DNA from: Oribacterium sp. P6A1
Lineage (GTDB): Bacteria > Bacillota > Clostridia > Lachnospirales > Lachnospiraceae
Reading direction: 5' to 3'
Assembly: GCF_000702885.1 (NCBI RefSeq)
Contig: NZ_JNKO01000018.1
Location: 1-58,288 of the forward strand
DNA: 58,288 nucleotides
The notes under the pieces are model-generated. The model made no database searches. It saw only the letters and a program-made list of their open reading frames with translations, and was not told where the DNA came from. Shown piece after piece: positions 25,884 to 33,820 of this stretch. Every line of letters begins with the position of its first letter. Within the stretch, counting starts at the first letter, position 1. The position numbers were made by a program, and so were the translations under genes.

Positions 25884-26375
25884 TCAATAGTCTCCTCCAT
25901 ACTGAGTGTCGCTGATAAGCTCATAGTCATCTTCTATCTGATTGTTGTTTTTAAAATACCTGTATCCGCCTTTCAGGAACTCTATCAGTTTTTTTCTGGT
26001 ATTGATATTCAGATAACTGCACACTTCATAAAAGATATCCTCAGTAATGGCATCCCTCAGCTTATCCCCGTCCAGATTGTCCGGAACTTCACTGAAAGTG
26101 ATATAAACCGCATCATCTTCATAAAATAATATAGGATAAAAATTATCTTTGTCCCTGATACAGGCCTTCACACTCATCATCTTAAACGAGGACTGAGTGA
26201 TAACTATCTCCTCATCAAGATGCCTTACGATTACATCATTTCCGGAAATACTGATTTCATCCCATGTTATGGGAACTGCCCGGAAATGCGGATTATTGGA
26301 TAGAGCAATCTCAAAATCCAGCAGTGAAAAATCTTTTACCAGAATCCTAAATAACTGTGACGCACTATATGTCAT
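25884..26375 (-). CDS. hypothetical protein
   Basis: A 163-residue acidic protein without a signal peptide or catalytic motif. The N-terminal part is a short helix pair ('ASQLFRILVKDFSLLDFEIAL'). The middle is beta-rich ('ISISGNDVIVRHLDEEIVITQ', 'FYEDDAVYITFSEV'). The C-terminal third is helical ('KLIEFLKGGYRYF'). I do not recognise the family. It stands alone between repeat array A and the secreted-protein promoter. Confidence 0.5.
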   Translation of the reverse strand: MTYSASQLFRILVKDFSLLDFEIALSNNPHFRAVPITWDEISISGNDVIVRHLDEEIVITQSSFKMMSVKACIRDKDNFYPILFYEDDAVYITFSEVPDNLDGDKLRDAITEDIFYEVCSYLNINTRKKLIEFLKGGYRYFKNNNQIEDDYELISDTQYGGDY

Positions 26376-26701
26376 AACTCCACCCCTTTGATAAGACAGA
26401 ATTTAAATCGATCGCCATTTTCCCACAGTTTTTATTTCGACAGTTTTTTCAGTCTCATTACAGCTTCATGACATATACTCAACGCGTTGATGCAAGAGAT
26501 GTTGCAAAACAACACAGCTCTCAAAAACGCATACACGGCATCATCCGGAGGCGGAACAGTATTACGCCCCACAGAAACATTATCATGATGTAATGGCATA
26601 TTACACAGGAAGGTGTATATGTTTCGCATCATACGTGAGTGAAAAATATTTATGACACTCACCTTTTATTATTACGAATAAAACAAACGAGGTGAATCAA
26701 A
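26376..26701 (+). promoter_or_regulatory. 326-base gap: promoter region of the secreted protein
   Basis: No gene is convincing here. A stem made by GTGAGTG/CACTCAC (26635-26662) and followed by CTTTTATTATT could be an attenuator for the plus-strand gene at 26702. A GAGGTG ribosome site sits at 26690-26695. The rest shows no clear structure. Confidence 0.4.
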
Positions 26702-27277
26702 ATGAAGAAAACAGGAAACATTAATATGAAAAAAACAGCTGCAGTTATCGGAATTTGCACATTGCTCGGAGTAGCTTCCATCGGAGCTATAGCATCATTT
26801 GCAGATGTGACTTCCACAACTGCAGAAAGTGTTCAGCCACCTATGAATAACGGTATGTACATGGGTAAGATCACAGCTATCGGAAGCGGTTCTGTAACCA
26901 TAGAGACCATGGGAGGCGGAATGAAAATGGGCCAGGGAGGCGCAGCAATGTCCGCTGACGGAACACTTCCTACAAATGCATCCGGTGAGCTGGAGACTCC
27001 ACCTGCACTTCCTACAAATGAATCAGGTGAAACAGAGACTCCACCTACACCTCCTACAAATGCTTCAGGTGAAATCGAAACACCTCCTGCAGACGGAGCA
27101 AACGGTGGACAGATGGGCGGCTCTTCTACTATGACCTTTACAGTAGACAGCACTCTTATAAGCAGCTTTTCAGTAGGTGATATGGTTGAGATCACTTCTT
27201 ACGACGGAGCTACAGCATCGGCTGTTACAGCAGCACAGCAGCCTGCTGATATGAACACAAGCACTTCAGCGTCATAA
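26702..27277 (+). CDS. secreted protein with PTNxSGExETPP repeats
   Basis: A 191-residue exported protein. The signal peptide runs to about residue 34 ('AAVIGICTLLGVASIGAIASFADV'). A DUF5666-like beta strand segment ('MGKITAIGSGSVTIETMG') and a Gly/Met-rich part ('GGGMKMGQGG') follow. Then come three copies of about 15 residues: 'PTNASGELETPPAL', 'PTNESGETETPPTP' and 'PTNASGEIETPPAD'. It ends with 'MTFTVDSTLISSFSVGDMVEITSYDG'. There are no Cys and no anchor. A low-complexity linker between two halves of one fold is plausible. Function unknown. The GAGGTG site supports Met1 rather than Met9. Confidence 0.65.
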   Translation: MKKTGNINMKKTAAVIGICTLLGVASIGAIASFADVTSTTAESVQPPMNNGMYMGKITAIGSGSVTIETMGGGMKMGQGGAAMSADGTLPTNASGELETPPALPTNESGETETPPTPPTNASGEIETPPADGANGGQMGGSSTMTFTVDSTLISSFSVGDMVEITSYDGATASAVTAAQQPADMNTSTSAS

Positions 27278-27310
27278 TTTTGCGGTATTACAGATTTTTT
27301 AAAACACAAT

Positions 27311-27340
27311 GCCGGGCTGGCAGCGAAAGCCCGGCTTTAT
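27311..27340 (+). terminator. terminator of the secreted-protein gene
   Basis: The 8-bp arms GCCGGGCT (27311-27318) and AGCCCGGC (27328-27335) are followed by TTTATATTTAT. It lies 33 bases after the stop at 27277. Confidence 0.75.
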
Positions 27341-27351
27341 ATTTATACCCT

Positions 27352-27476
27352 GAGAAAATAAAAAATCCGCAAAGCTTTTCTAATGGGGAGGAGGAAAAAC
27401 CATGCGGATTTAGTGTACCGTGCACTGCCATTGGATTGGTCACAGCGCGTCAACAATGTCTACATATTGTATTTAT
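27352..27476 (-). ncRNA. candidate small RNA with anti-Shine-Dalgarno loop
   Basis: On the minus strand, an extended -10 box (TGCTATAAT, with TATAAT at 27483-27488) would start a transcript near 27476. It ends at a typical intrinsic terminator: arms AAATCCGCA and TGCGGATTT (27403-27411 and 27363-27371) followed by TTTTTATTTT. The terminator loop contains CCUCCUCCCC (complement of 27385-27394), which can pair with strong ribosome sites. This is the design of Firmicute trans-acting small RNAs. There is no coding potential: the plus-strand site GGGGAGGAGG leads only to a 3-codon frame. Length is about 125 bases. It is inferred from sequence only. Confidence 0.5.
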
Positions 27477-27632
27477 GGATTTATTATAGCACAATCTCTT
27501 GCTTTTACCACTGCGTTTTAAGCGTTTTTATAATCTTTTTATATATAATTCATAAACTTTTCTTTATCAAAATTTCATTTCGTTTTTCTTATATTTTTGC
27601 TTAATTTTTCTTCATTTTGTGTGTGCCGAAAC

Positions 27633-27663
27633 TTTACAGGATACCCCCTCTGTGTGGTATAAT
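27633..27663 (+). promoter_or_regulatory. promoter of the SprA-related gene
   Basis: TATAAT is at 27658-27663 with a TG extension (TGGTATAAT). A possible -35, TTTACA, is at 27633-27638, with a long spacer of 19 bases. The gene starts 110 bases downstream. Apart from the small-RNA locus, the stretch 27278-27772 holds no gene; the frames that cross it look like chance. Confidence 0.55.
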
Positions 27664-27772
27664 TAGTTTAGATTTAAACCTTGGTTCGTGACTCAACATA
27701 ATCTGATGTAAAAAATATAAAAGTTCGATTTTATATGATCGTGATTTTTTCGGACTTTTGGAAAGGAGCGAT

Positions 27773-28315
27773 ATGGCTATTAACCCAATCGGTGCTGTCG
27801 GATCAGAATCTTCTGACAGTAACCCCTATGAACGATATTTCAAAGCCTACTACGGTGGCGCCCAGGGTTATTTGAATTACAGACAGTTCCAGAACGGCTA
27901 CGGACAAAACTCTCAGAGAACTGCTTTGGATGATTCAGATACCGTAAAAACCGGACGTATCAGTTCTCCTTCCGAGTGTAAGACCTGCAAAGAACGCAAA
28001 TATCAGGACGGATCTAACGAGATGGATGTCTCTTTTAAGTCCGCATCACACATTTCCGTAAGTGAAGCTCCTTCGATGGTCAGAGCTCATGAACAGGAAC
28101 ATGTGACCAATGCTTATCAGAAGGCAGAAGAAAGGGGCGGAAAAGTATTACAGGCTTCTGTTAGTATAAAAACCGCTGTGTGTCCGGAGTGCGGAACCAC
28201 TTATGTTTCCGGAGGCGAAACCTCAACAAAAATTGCTTATCCCGTTGAAAAGACCGCATCTCAAAGTCTCGCAGAAGATACAGGTCTGGGAAAAGTATTT
28301 GATACAAAAGCATAA
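27773..28315 (+). CDS. SprA-related metallopeptidase-like protein
   Basis: A 180-residue protein from ATG 27773, with AAAGGAGC at 6 bases. The central part 'SEAPSMVRAHEQEHVTNAYQKAEERGG' carries HEQEH (His106, Glu107, His110), a zincin HExxH motif, as in the SprA-related family. Two CxxC pairs ('CKTCKER' and 'CPECGTTY') flank it and could bind zinc. There is no signal peptide, so it is probably cytoplasmic. SprA-related proteins have no proven substrate. It ends with a clear terminator. Confidence 0.8.
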   Translation: MAINPIGAVGSESSDSNPYERYFKAYYGGAQGYLNYRQFQNGYGQNSQRTALDDSDTVKTGRISSPSECKTCKERKYQDGSNEMDVSFKSASHISVSEAPSMVRAHEQEHVTNAYQKAEERGGKVLQASVSIKTAVCPECGTTYVSGGETSTKIAYPVEKTASQSLAEDTGLGKVFDTKA

Positions 28316-28360
28316 AGGATTGTTTATCTTACCTTTTCTCTTTTTTTATTTTCCGAAAGG

Positions 28361-28388
28361 ACCGGGAGCTTGCCACTCCCGGTTTTTT
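28361..28388 (+). terminator. terminator of the SprA-related gene
   Basis: Arms ACCGGGAG (28361-28368) and CTCCCGGT (28376-28383) are followed by TTTTTCA. It is 45 bases after the stop at 28315. Confidence 0.8.
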
Positions 28389-28412
28389 CATTTCATTATT
28401 TCACTGTAATTT

Positions 28413-28632
28413 AAAGTTGAGTGATTTTACGGAAATCATCTTTTCGAAATGTGAGTGATTTTACGGAAATCACCTTTTTCCGGGTTTATCAATACTAAAA
28501 TAAGCCCTATAAGCCTCAAATCTCACCCAAATCGGCGCACTTTTTCACAATTCTCCGTAAATTCCCTCAACTCTCCCGTATATTCTCTCAACTTTTAAAC
28601 GCAAATGTCTGTTCTGCCGTAAAACGGCTCAA
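28413..28632. repeat. array B of the TTGAG(N4-7)TTTACGG motif
   Basis: Plus-oriented copies are AAGTTGAGTGATTTTACGG (core at 28417) and GTGAGTGATTTTACGG (core at 28451). Minus-oriented copies have CTCAA cores at 28566, 28587 and 28628, paired with CCGTAAA, CCGTATA and CCGTAAAA. The spacings are 34, 21 and 41 bases. As in array A, motifs at both ends face inward. The whole stretch 28316-28801 contains no gene. Confidence 0.65.
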
Positions 28633-28720
28633 CTATTTCACCTAAACATTGTTCTATAAATCAGCCTGCCTCCCGTAAAAAACTATATATCTCTTCTCCG
28701 GCTCTCATGGGCTGAAATAT

Positions 28721-28764
28721 AAAAAACCTGCCGATGGCAATTTTTTCCATCAACAGGTTTTTTT
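28721..28764. terminator. terminator of the oligogalacturonate lyase gene
   Basis: Arms AAAAAACCTG-CCGATGG and CCATC-AACAGGTTTTTTT pair (28721-28737 and 28747-28764). A-rich and T-rich flanks allow use in both directions. It lies 38 bases after the stop at 28802. Confidence 0.7.
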
Positions 28765-28801
28765 ATTGTATTACAGTCCTTAAGCAAAGAATCCGATTTA
28801 A

Positions 28802-30109
28802 TTATTGGGGTGTCCTGGCGGATACACTGTAAACCTCCACCTTTTTTGACATTCGGCTGTTGAAGAAGATCCTGTCCCCCGAATGTGAATATATAGGATG
28901 TGGATGGGCATCCTGTCCAAGCCAGTCTGAATCATGTTTACAGAGCGGCACCCATTTAAGCTTTCCCCCATCCCAGTCAGGCTCAACCTTCGTTATATAA
29001 GCACCATCTTTTCTGTGGGGATCCGGACCGTTATCTGTGGAATTCTCTCTCTCGATTATTTTTTCTCCCGGCATGCGATAATATCCGTCGCAGGTAAGAT
29101 TTCCATGATGATCCATAAGGAAATGACCGTAAGCATTGTACTCATCAGGAAGTGCTATTTCCCAAAACTTCCTCCCGGGAAGTCCTTCTTCATCTTCCAC
29201 AGAAAAATCTATGTCGCACCTTCCTACCATTGCAGGTCCCTGATCATATCCTCCATGATATATTATGGTCTTTCCATCATCTGTCCACATCTCATGGCAT
29301 ACCCAGTCCTGACGCTTTCTGGCGTATCCTCTGCTGTTGCCTCCTGTATTCTCCCCTTCTGAGCGTATGTGGTACAACAGATTCTTCTTGTGATCATAGA
29401 TATTTACACGCCTTATACCGCAGTCAAATGCCGGCCACTCGTGATTGAACATTATCACATCGGAATCCTGTGGATTGAACTGTACATGAGTTATCCAGCA
29501 AAGCGGAACAGTCTTTTCAAAAAGCAATTCTCCGGTTTCAGTATCATATACGCAAAGATAAGAGTTCAGCTTCTCATCCTGAACCCGCTGATCGATATTG
29601 TACTTAGGCCTCTTATCAAGTCCGTAACCTTCGGTATCCGGATCGAAATCCAGTATTCGTCCGTCTGTCATGGGAACACAAAGGCGCTTTCCATCCAGGC
29701 TTACATGGGTAAATGCAGTCATTCTGCCATCCGGCACTCTGTTCAGCTCTTTGATATTTCCCTCTTTATCGGTGCGGCAGATGCGGTCATCCTGAATATA
29801 GTATATACGCTCATTGACGTAGTCGAGTGAGACACTGGCTTTCCCCAGACCCTGGTTTTCTGTGCCGTCAAAATATACATAGCTTTTTAAGATGCCCTTT
29901 TTATTATCCGTAAGTTTTCTGTCGATGCCCCTGAACATGTCATGCATCCAGACATTGGGCTGACCGTCCCTGTCTGAGATAAGATAAATTCTCTCGTCAT
30001 CTCTGCTGAGTGACGAACAGGTAAAGTACAAAAGCTGGGTGTCAAAATCACCCTTTCCGGAGTCTCCGCTCACCAGCACCCTGCCGTTCAATGTTTTTTC
30101 ATTCCCCAT
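28802..30109 (-). CDS. ogl: oligogalacturonate lyase-like beta-propeller (PL22)
   Basis: About 435 residues from ATG 30109 (MGNEKTL), with AGGTGG at 6 bases; an in-frame ATG at 30145 is less well placed. It has the seven-bladed WD40-like propeller of PL22 lyases: 'LYFTCSSLSRDDERIYLISDRDG', 'THVQFNPQDSDVIMFNHEWP', 'CHEMWTDDGKTIIYHGGY' and 'DAHPHPIYSHSGDRIFFNS'. The conserved His residues in these loops match the catalytic/Mn-binding His set of PL22. It has no signal peptide, so it acts in the cytoplasm on short oligogalacturonides. It is the last gene of the uronate block. Confidence 0.85.
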   Translation of the reverse strand: MGNEKTLNGRVLVSGDSGKGDFDTQLLYFTCSSLSRDDERIYLISDRDGQPNVWMHDMFRGIDRKLTDNKKGILKSYVYFDGTENQGLGKASVSLDYVNERIYYIQDDRICRTDKEGNIKELNRVPDGRMTAFTHVSLDGKRLCVPMTDGRILDFDPDTEGYGLDKRPKYNIDQRVQDEKLNSYLCVYDTETGELLFEKTVPLCWITHVQFNPQDSDVIMFNHEWPAFDCGIRRVNIYDHKKNLLYHIRSEGENTGGNSRGYARKRQDWVCHEMWTDDGKTIIYHGGYDQGPAMVGRCDIDFSVEDEEGLPGRKFWEIALPDEYNAYGHFLMDHHGNLTCDGYYRMPGEKIIERENSTDNGPDPHRKDGAYITKVEPDWDGGKLKWVPLCKHDSDWLGQDAHPHPIYSHSGDRIFFNSRMSKKVEVYSVSARTPQ

Positions 30110-30218
30110 AATGACCACCTGATTCACATTTTCCTGATGTGACATAAGTGAGAAGGCTCCCTCGAAACGATTTGATGTGGACTATTGCCCTTCACTGATG
30201 CCCCTTGCATCTTTAAAT

Positions 30219-31325
30219 TTACAGTATCATCCTCTGCTGAAAGATATTCCTGTCATCCTCATAGAACATGATGTTGCTCCTGAACACCACCTGACTGCCC
30301 ACTGTCACCAGATCCTGTGGTTTCACGTCCTTCAGAAGGTACTCTATGAGCACATGACATCCGGTATATGACTGGGCGTATGGATTTTTTTGTATGAGAT
30401 TCTGAAATGTGCTACGCTTAAGAGCGTCTATGTTTTCCGGAAAAAGGTCGCTGCCGACAGCCACGATCTTTCCTGCCCGCCCGGTCTCCTCAAGGGCTCT
30501 CATAAGCATCATGCTGGTTCTTGAAGAAACACAGCATACAGCAGCTACATCCGGCTGGCTGACCAGCTCCTTTATATTTTCGTAATTCTCTGCATTTATA
30601 ACGTGATTGTAAAGCTTATAAACTTTATTCGTACAGTTATTCTCTTCCATATACTGATCAAAGCCGATCTCTATCCCATGATGGGAATATATTTCCTGCT
30701 TGCCTGCACACAGAAGAATGCCTCCATAGGACATGATCCTCTCGGTTATAATCTCCGCAAGGGTGCGGCCTATGACGTTGTAATTGGCCTGAACGCAGGA
30801 AATACGTCCGCTGCCGGGAACATCACAGTCAACGGTAATAAGCTTAAGCCCTGCATCGGTATACCGTTTCAGCTCCGAAGCATCAAAAGGAGATGTATTG
30901 CCATCCAGAACCATGCCGTCTATTTCCCCGTTCTCCAGTTTTTCACGAAGTGACTGAAGATTCATCACGGATTCACGGTCCTCACTGTCCGGCGAACAAA
31001 AAGCCACATAAGGACATTCCAAAAGACTGACGTTCATATCCTTCCCGTATTCTGTCCAGGCATCTCTCATTCCCTTCCAGATAGGCGGATAGTAATATCT
31101 GTTGTCACCGGTAGTATTGGGAAAACACCCCACGATGGTCTTTGTTTTTCTGTTGAGAGATGCTGCAGCATAGTTAGGATGGTAATCCAGCTCCTTTGCG
31201 GTCTGCAGAATCTTCTCTCTCGTCTCATCGCTGATGCCTGTTTTCCCATTGAGTGCCAGATGTACCGTTCCCAATGAATATCCGGTCTTCGCGCAAATAT
31301 CTTTAATAGTGGTCTTTTTATTCAA
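30219..31325 (-). CDS. LacI-family transcriptional regulator
   Basis: A 368-residue repressor. The HTH is at residues 4-50 ('TIKDICAKTGYSLGTVHLALNGKTGISDETREKILQTA'). The periplasmic-binding-like effector domain follows ('IVGCFPNTTGDNRYYYPPIWKGMRDAW', 'IDGMVLDGN', 'VAAVCCVSSRT', 'IVAVGSDLFPENIDAL'). The start is probably TTG 31325, with GAGGTG at 5 bases. The ATG at 31349 has no ribosome site. It lies within the uronate operon, between ogl and uxaC. The AAACGTTTCA boxes at 39861-40121 match the classic LacI operator type and are its likely targets. Confidence 0.88.
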   Translation of the reverse strand: MNKKTTIKDICAKTGYSLGTVHLALNGKTGISDETREKILQTAKELDYHPNYAAASLNRKTKTIVGCFPNTTGDNRYYYPPIWKGMRDAWTEYGKDMNVSLLECPYVAFCSPDSEDRESVMNLQSLREKLENGEIDGMVLDGNTSPFDASELKRYTDAGLKLITVDCDVPGSGRISCVQANYNVIGRTLAEIITERIMSYGGILLCAGKQEIYSHHGIEIGFDQYMEENNCTNKVYKLYNHVINAENYENIKELVSQPDVAAVCCVSSRTSMMLMRALEETGRAGKIVAVGSDLFPENIDALKRSTFQNLIQKNPYAQSYTGCHVLIEYLLKDVKPQDLVTVGSQVVFRSNIMFYEDDRNIFQQRMIL

Positions 31326-31370
31326 AATCACACCTCGAACTAATATCATTTAAGTTTTGTGTTCAGCCCC

Positions 31371-31406
31371 GCCTGGATTTTTACCTGATTACAGGTCAAA
31401 CCAGGC
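31371..31406. promoter_or_regulatory. stem-loop between uxaC and lacI-type gene
   Basis: Nested arms GCCTGG/CCAGGC (31371-31376 and 31401-31406) and ACCTG/CAGGT (31383-31387 and 31392-31396) form a stem in the gap. It has no T-run on the minus strand, so it may stabilise or process the mRNA rather than stop transcription. Confidence 0.4.
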
Positions 31407-31424
31407 CACACCTGCATTAAGGTA

Positions 31425-32849
31425 TCAGTTACTTACTTTAAAGTCAAAGAATCTGTTTGCATTATTAAAGCAAACATCCTCTATTATTTCCTTTAAATTT
31501 TCTTCTGTCCCGAAGTATTCACCTCTTTCACAGAGCTCACCGAGATAATTACAGAAAACTCTTCTGTATAATTCATGTCTGGGATAAGAAATAAAGGATC
31601 TGGAATCCGTCAGCATGCCTACCGACAAAGCCACCGGATACAGATTCCCACAGCTTCTGAACTGACGGTCGATGCCATACTGCTGGTCGTTGAACCACCA
31701 TGGAGCCGCAAGCTGAACCTTAGCTTCAGTTCCGTTATCACAGAATCCTGCCGCAAGGACCGCCCAGGTCTCGATTTTAGTGCCATCCAGGGGATAAAGC
31801 AAGGTTCTGGGAAGTTCTCCCATTACAGTGAGCCTGTTAAGAAGCTCTCCCACGGATTTAACTGCGCACTGATCATCCGTACAGTCAAATCCCGTAGACT
31901 GACCTACCCTTTCAACGCCTGTTCTGTTGGCATCAAGATAAGTTCCGATATGGAGCTGCATCACATATCCTTCCTTATTATATAGTCTGCCCATCTCCAC
32001 CAGAAAAGCACTCTGATACTTATCTATCTCCTGCTTCGTCAGCGGCTCATTTTTTCTGGCTTTTTGGAAGATCACTTCGATTTCTTCATCAGTATAGTCT
32101 TCCCATGTGAAATGCGGTATGCCATCGTCGGAAACTGTTGTACCGGTGACTTCTCTGAAATACTTAAGCCTGTCCTGCAGCGCCGGAAGCATTGACCTGA
32201 AATCCTTTATTTCACGGCCTGTTACCCCGGAAAGCTTATTTAAATAAGAATCAAAGCTGTCAAGTTCCAGAAACATGGCCTTGTCCGGTCTGAATGCCGT
32301 TATGACACGTACTCCGCCTTTATACTCTCCCTTAAGAAGCTTATGATATTTAAGGTCATCCAAAGGGTCTTCAGTGGTGGACACGAGACGTACGTTGCTG
32401 TGTTCCATGCACCACTGTCTCGTCATGTGTTTTTCTTTAATCAGGGCCTTTGTTTTCCGGTAGATTTCCTCGGCATTGGCCTCGCTCAGGGGCTCATCTA
32501 TACCGAAATAACGCTTAAGTTCCAGCGCGCACCAGATGAAGATAGGATTCCCAACCATCTTTGGAAGCACTTTGGCAAAAGCCAGATACTTATCATGGAA
32601 AGAGGTCTCATTTCCGGTGATGTACTTTTCATCTATACCGAAGGTGCGCATGGCTCTCCACTTGTAGTGATCCCCCTCAAGCCACATCTCTCCCAGATCC
32701 TCGAACTCTTTGTTCTCATACATTGCCTTGGGTGAAATATGACAATGATAATCTATGATGGGCATGTGCTCCGCGTATTTGTGGTAAAGCTCCCTGCCGG
32801 TTTCATTGCAAAGATACAGCTCCTCGGAAAATTTTGAATTCAGTTTCAT
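31425..32849 (-). CDS. uxaC: glucuronate/galacturonate isomerase
   Basis: A 474-residue uronate isomerase, the usual length. It converts D-glucuronate to D-fructuronate and D-galacturonate to D-tagaturonate. Family segments are 'HMPIIDYHCHISPKAMYENKEFEDLGEMWLEGDHYKWRAMR', 'STTEDPLDDLKYH', 'LHIGTYLDANR' and 'PRHELYRRVFCNYLGE'. The metal ligands HxH sit in 'DYHCHISP'. It acts in the cytoplasm. It is followed downstream by the LacI gene and preceded by the SDR. This is the most certain pathway marker in the window. Confidence 0.95.
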   Translation of the reverse strand: MKLNSKFSEELYLCNETGRELYHKYAEHMPIIDYHCHISPKAMYENKEFEDLGEMWLEGDHYKWRAMRTFGIDEKYITGNETSFHDKYLAFAKVLPKMVGNPIFIWCALELKRYFGIDEPLSEANAEEIYRKTKALIKEKHMTRQWCMEHSNVRLVSTTEDPLDDLKYHKLLKGEYKGGVRVITAFRPDKAMFLELDSFDSYLNKLSGVTGREIKDFRSMLPALQDRLKYFREVTGTTVSDDGIPHFTWEDYTDEEIEVIFQKARKNEPLTKQEIDKYQSAFLVEMGRLYNKEGYVMQLHIGTYLDANRTGVERVGQSTGFDCTDDQCAVKSVGELLNRLTVMGELPRTLLYPLDGTKIETWAVLAAGFCDNGTEAKVQLAAPWWFNDQQYGIDRQFRSCGNLYPVALSVGMLTDSRSFISYPRHELYRRVFCNYLGELCERGEYFGTEENLKEIIEDVCFNNANRFFDFKVSN

Positions 32850-32961
32850 ACTATCTTCTCCCCTTTATCCATCCTGCTTTTGAAACAGATTTTTGAGTCT
32901 CAGGTCTCTGTCCCGCCTTATCCGCCAACCGCATTTTATTCAGCAAAAACCAACTCGACTC

Positions 32962-33762
32962 TCAGAATCCTATCAATGCTCCGCCATCCACAGGTATACA
33001 GGAGCCTGAAATGTATCTCGCAGCTCTGCTGCATAAAAACGCTGCCGTCATACCCACATCCATAGGATCTCCAACGGATTTTGCCGGAATCCGGCTCATG
33101 ATTTTCTGAAGACGCGGAGTATCATTGTCCACTGCCTTATGAAACATAGGTGTGTCGATCCAGCCCGGGGCGATGGCATTGACAGTCACCCCATACTCTG
33201 CAAGTTCCGCCGTAAGCACATGGATCATGCCGAGAAAACCGGCTTTCGCCGTTGCATATCCTGCCACCTGCGGCTGCCCGATATAGGAAGTCATGGATGC
33301 CTGAAATATGATGCGGCCGTGACGCTGTTCTATGAAATATGGCGACACTGCCTTTGCCATGGCAAAGGATCCCACCAGATGAACATCCAGCACCTTCCTG
33401 TAATCCTCCACCGTCATGTCCCAAATGTACTTCTTGCAATGGTTCCCTGCGTTGTTGATCAGGATAGTGACCTTTCCGAAATCCGAGACTATTTTCTTCA
33501 CCAGCTCATTCGCACCATCAGTGTCGGTTATGTCATGCTGATAATATCTAACCCTGTCTCCGAATTCTGCCAATGTCTCTGCCGCAGCTTCAGGGCTTCT
33601 GGAACCTACCACCGCTGCCTCCGCACCTGCGGAAACCAGACACCTTACGATTCCGAGTCCCAGACCGGAAGCTCCCCCGGTAACTATGGCGACTTCTCCG
33701 CTGAGATCATACCAGTTTCTGATATCAAAATTTCTTACTTCCTCTTCAGTTAATGCAGCCAT
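32962..33762 (-). CDS. short-chain dehydrogenase in the uronate operon
   Basis: About 266 residues from ATG 33762 (MAALTEEE), with GAGG at 5 bases. Classic SDR: 'IVTGGASGLGLGIV' (NAD(P) loop), 'ILINNAGNH', catalytic Ser in 'FQASMTSYIG' and Tyr-x-x-x-Lys in 'GYATAKAGFL', then 'AIAPGWIDTP' and 'GSCIPVDGGALIG'. Relatives include gluconate 5-dehydrogenase and KduD-type 2-dehydro-3-deoxygluconate dehydrogenases. It could be the KDG/DKI reductase of the pectin path or replace UxaB (tagaturonate reductase), which is not seen here. Confidence 0.85.
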   Translation of the reverse strand: MAALTEEEVRNFDIRNWYDLSGEVAIVTGGASGLGLGIVRCLVSAGAEAAVVGSRSPEAAAETLAEFGDRVRYYQHDITDTDGANELVKKIVSDFGKVTILINNAGNHCKKYIWDMTVEDYRKVLDVHLVGSFAMAKAVSPYFIEQRHGRIIFQASMTSYIGQPQVAGYATAKAGFLGMIHVLTAELAEYGVTVNAIAPGWIDTPMFHKAVDNDTPRLQKIMSRIPAKSVGDPMDVGMTAAFLCSRAARYISGSCIPVDGGALIGF

Positions 33763-33820
33763 TTTCCTCACTCTTTCTTTTACATAAACCACTGCTGCCC
33801 ACGCCTTTTACGCCACACTC

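Noticed and set aside
26432-26662. 76-codon minus-strand frame
   Set aside because: It lies in the promoter region of the secreted protein, lacks a ribosome site and has no domain-like pattern.
27280-27604. Two overlapping plus-strand frames (69 and 73 codons), one with a very strong GGGGAGGAGG site and a 3-codon frame ATGCGGATTTAG
   Set aside because: The strong site is the complement of the loop of the minus-strand terminator, and the frames cross the terminator and promoter of the candidate small RNA. Composition is not protein-like.
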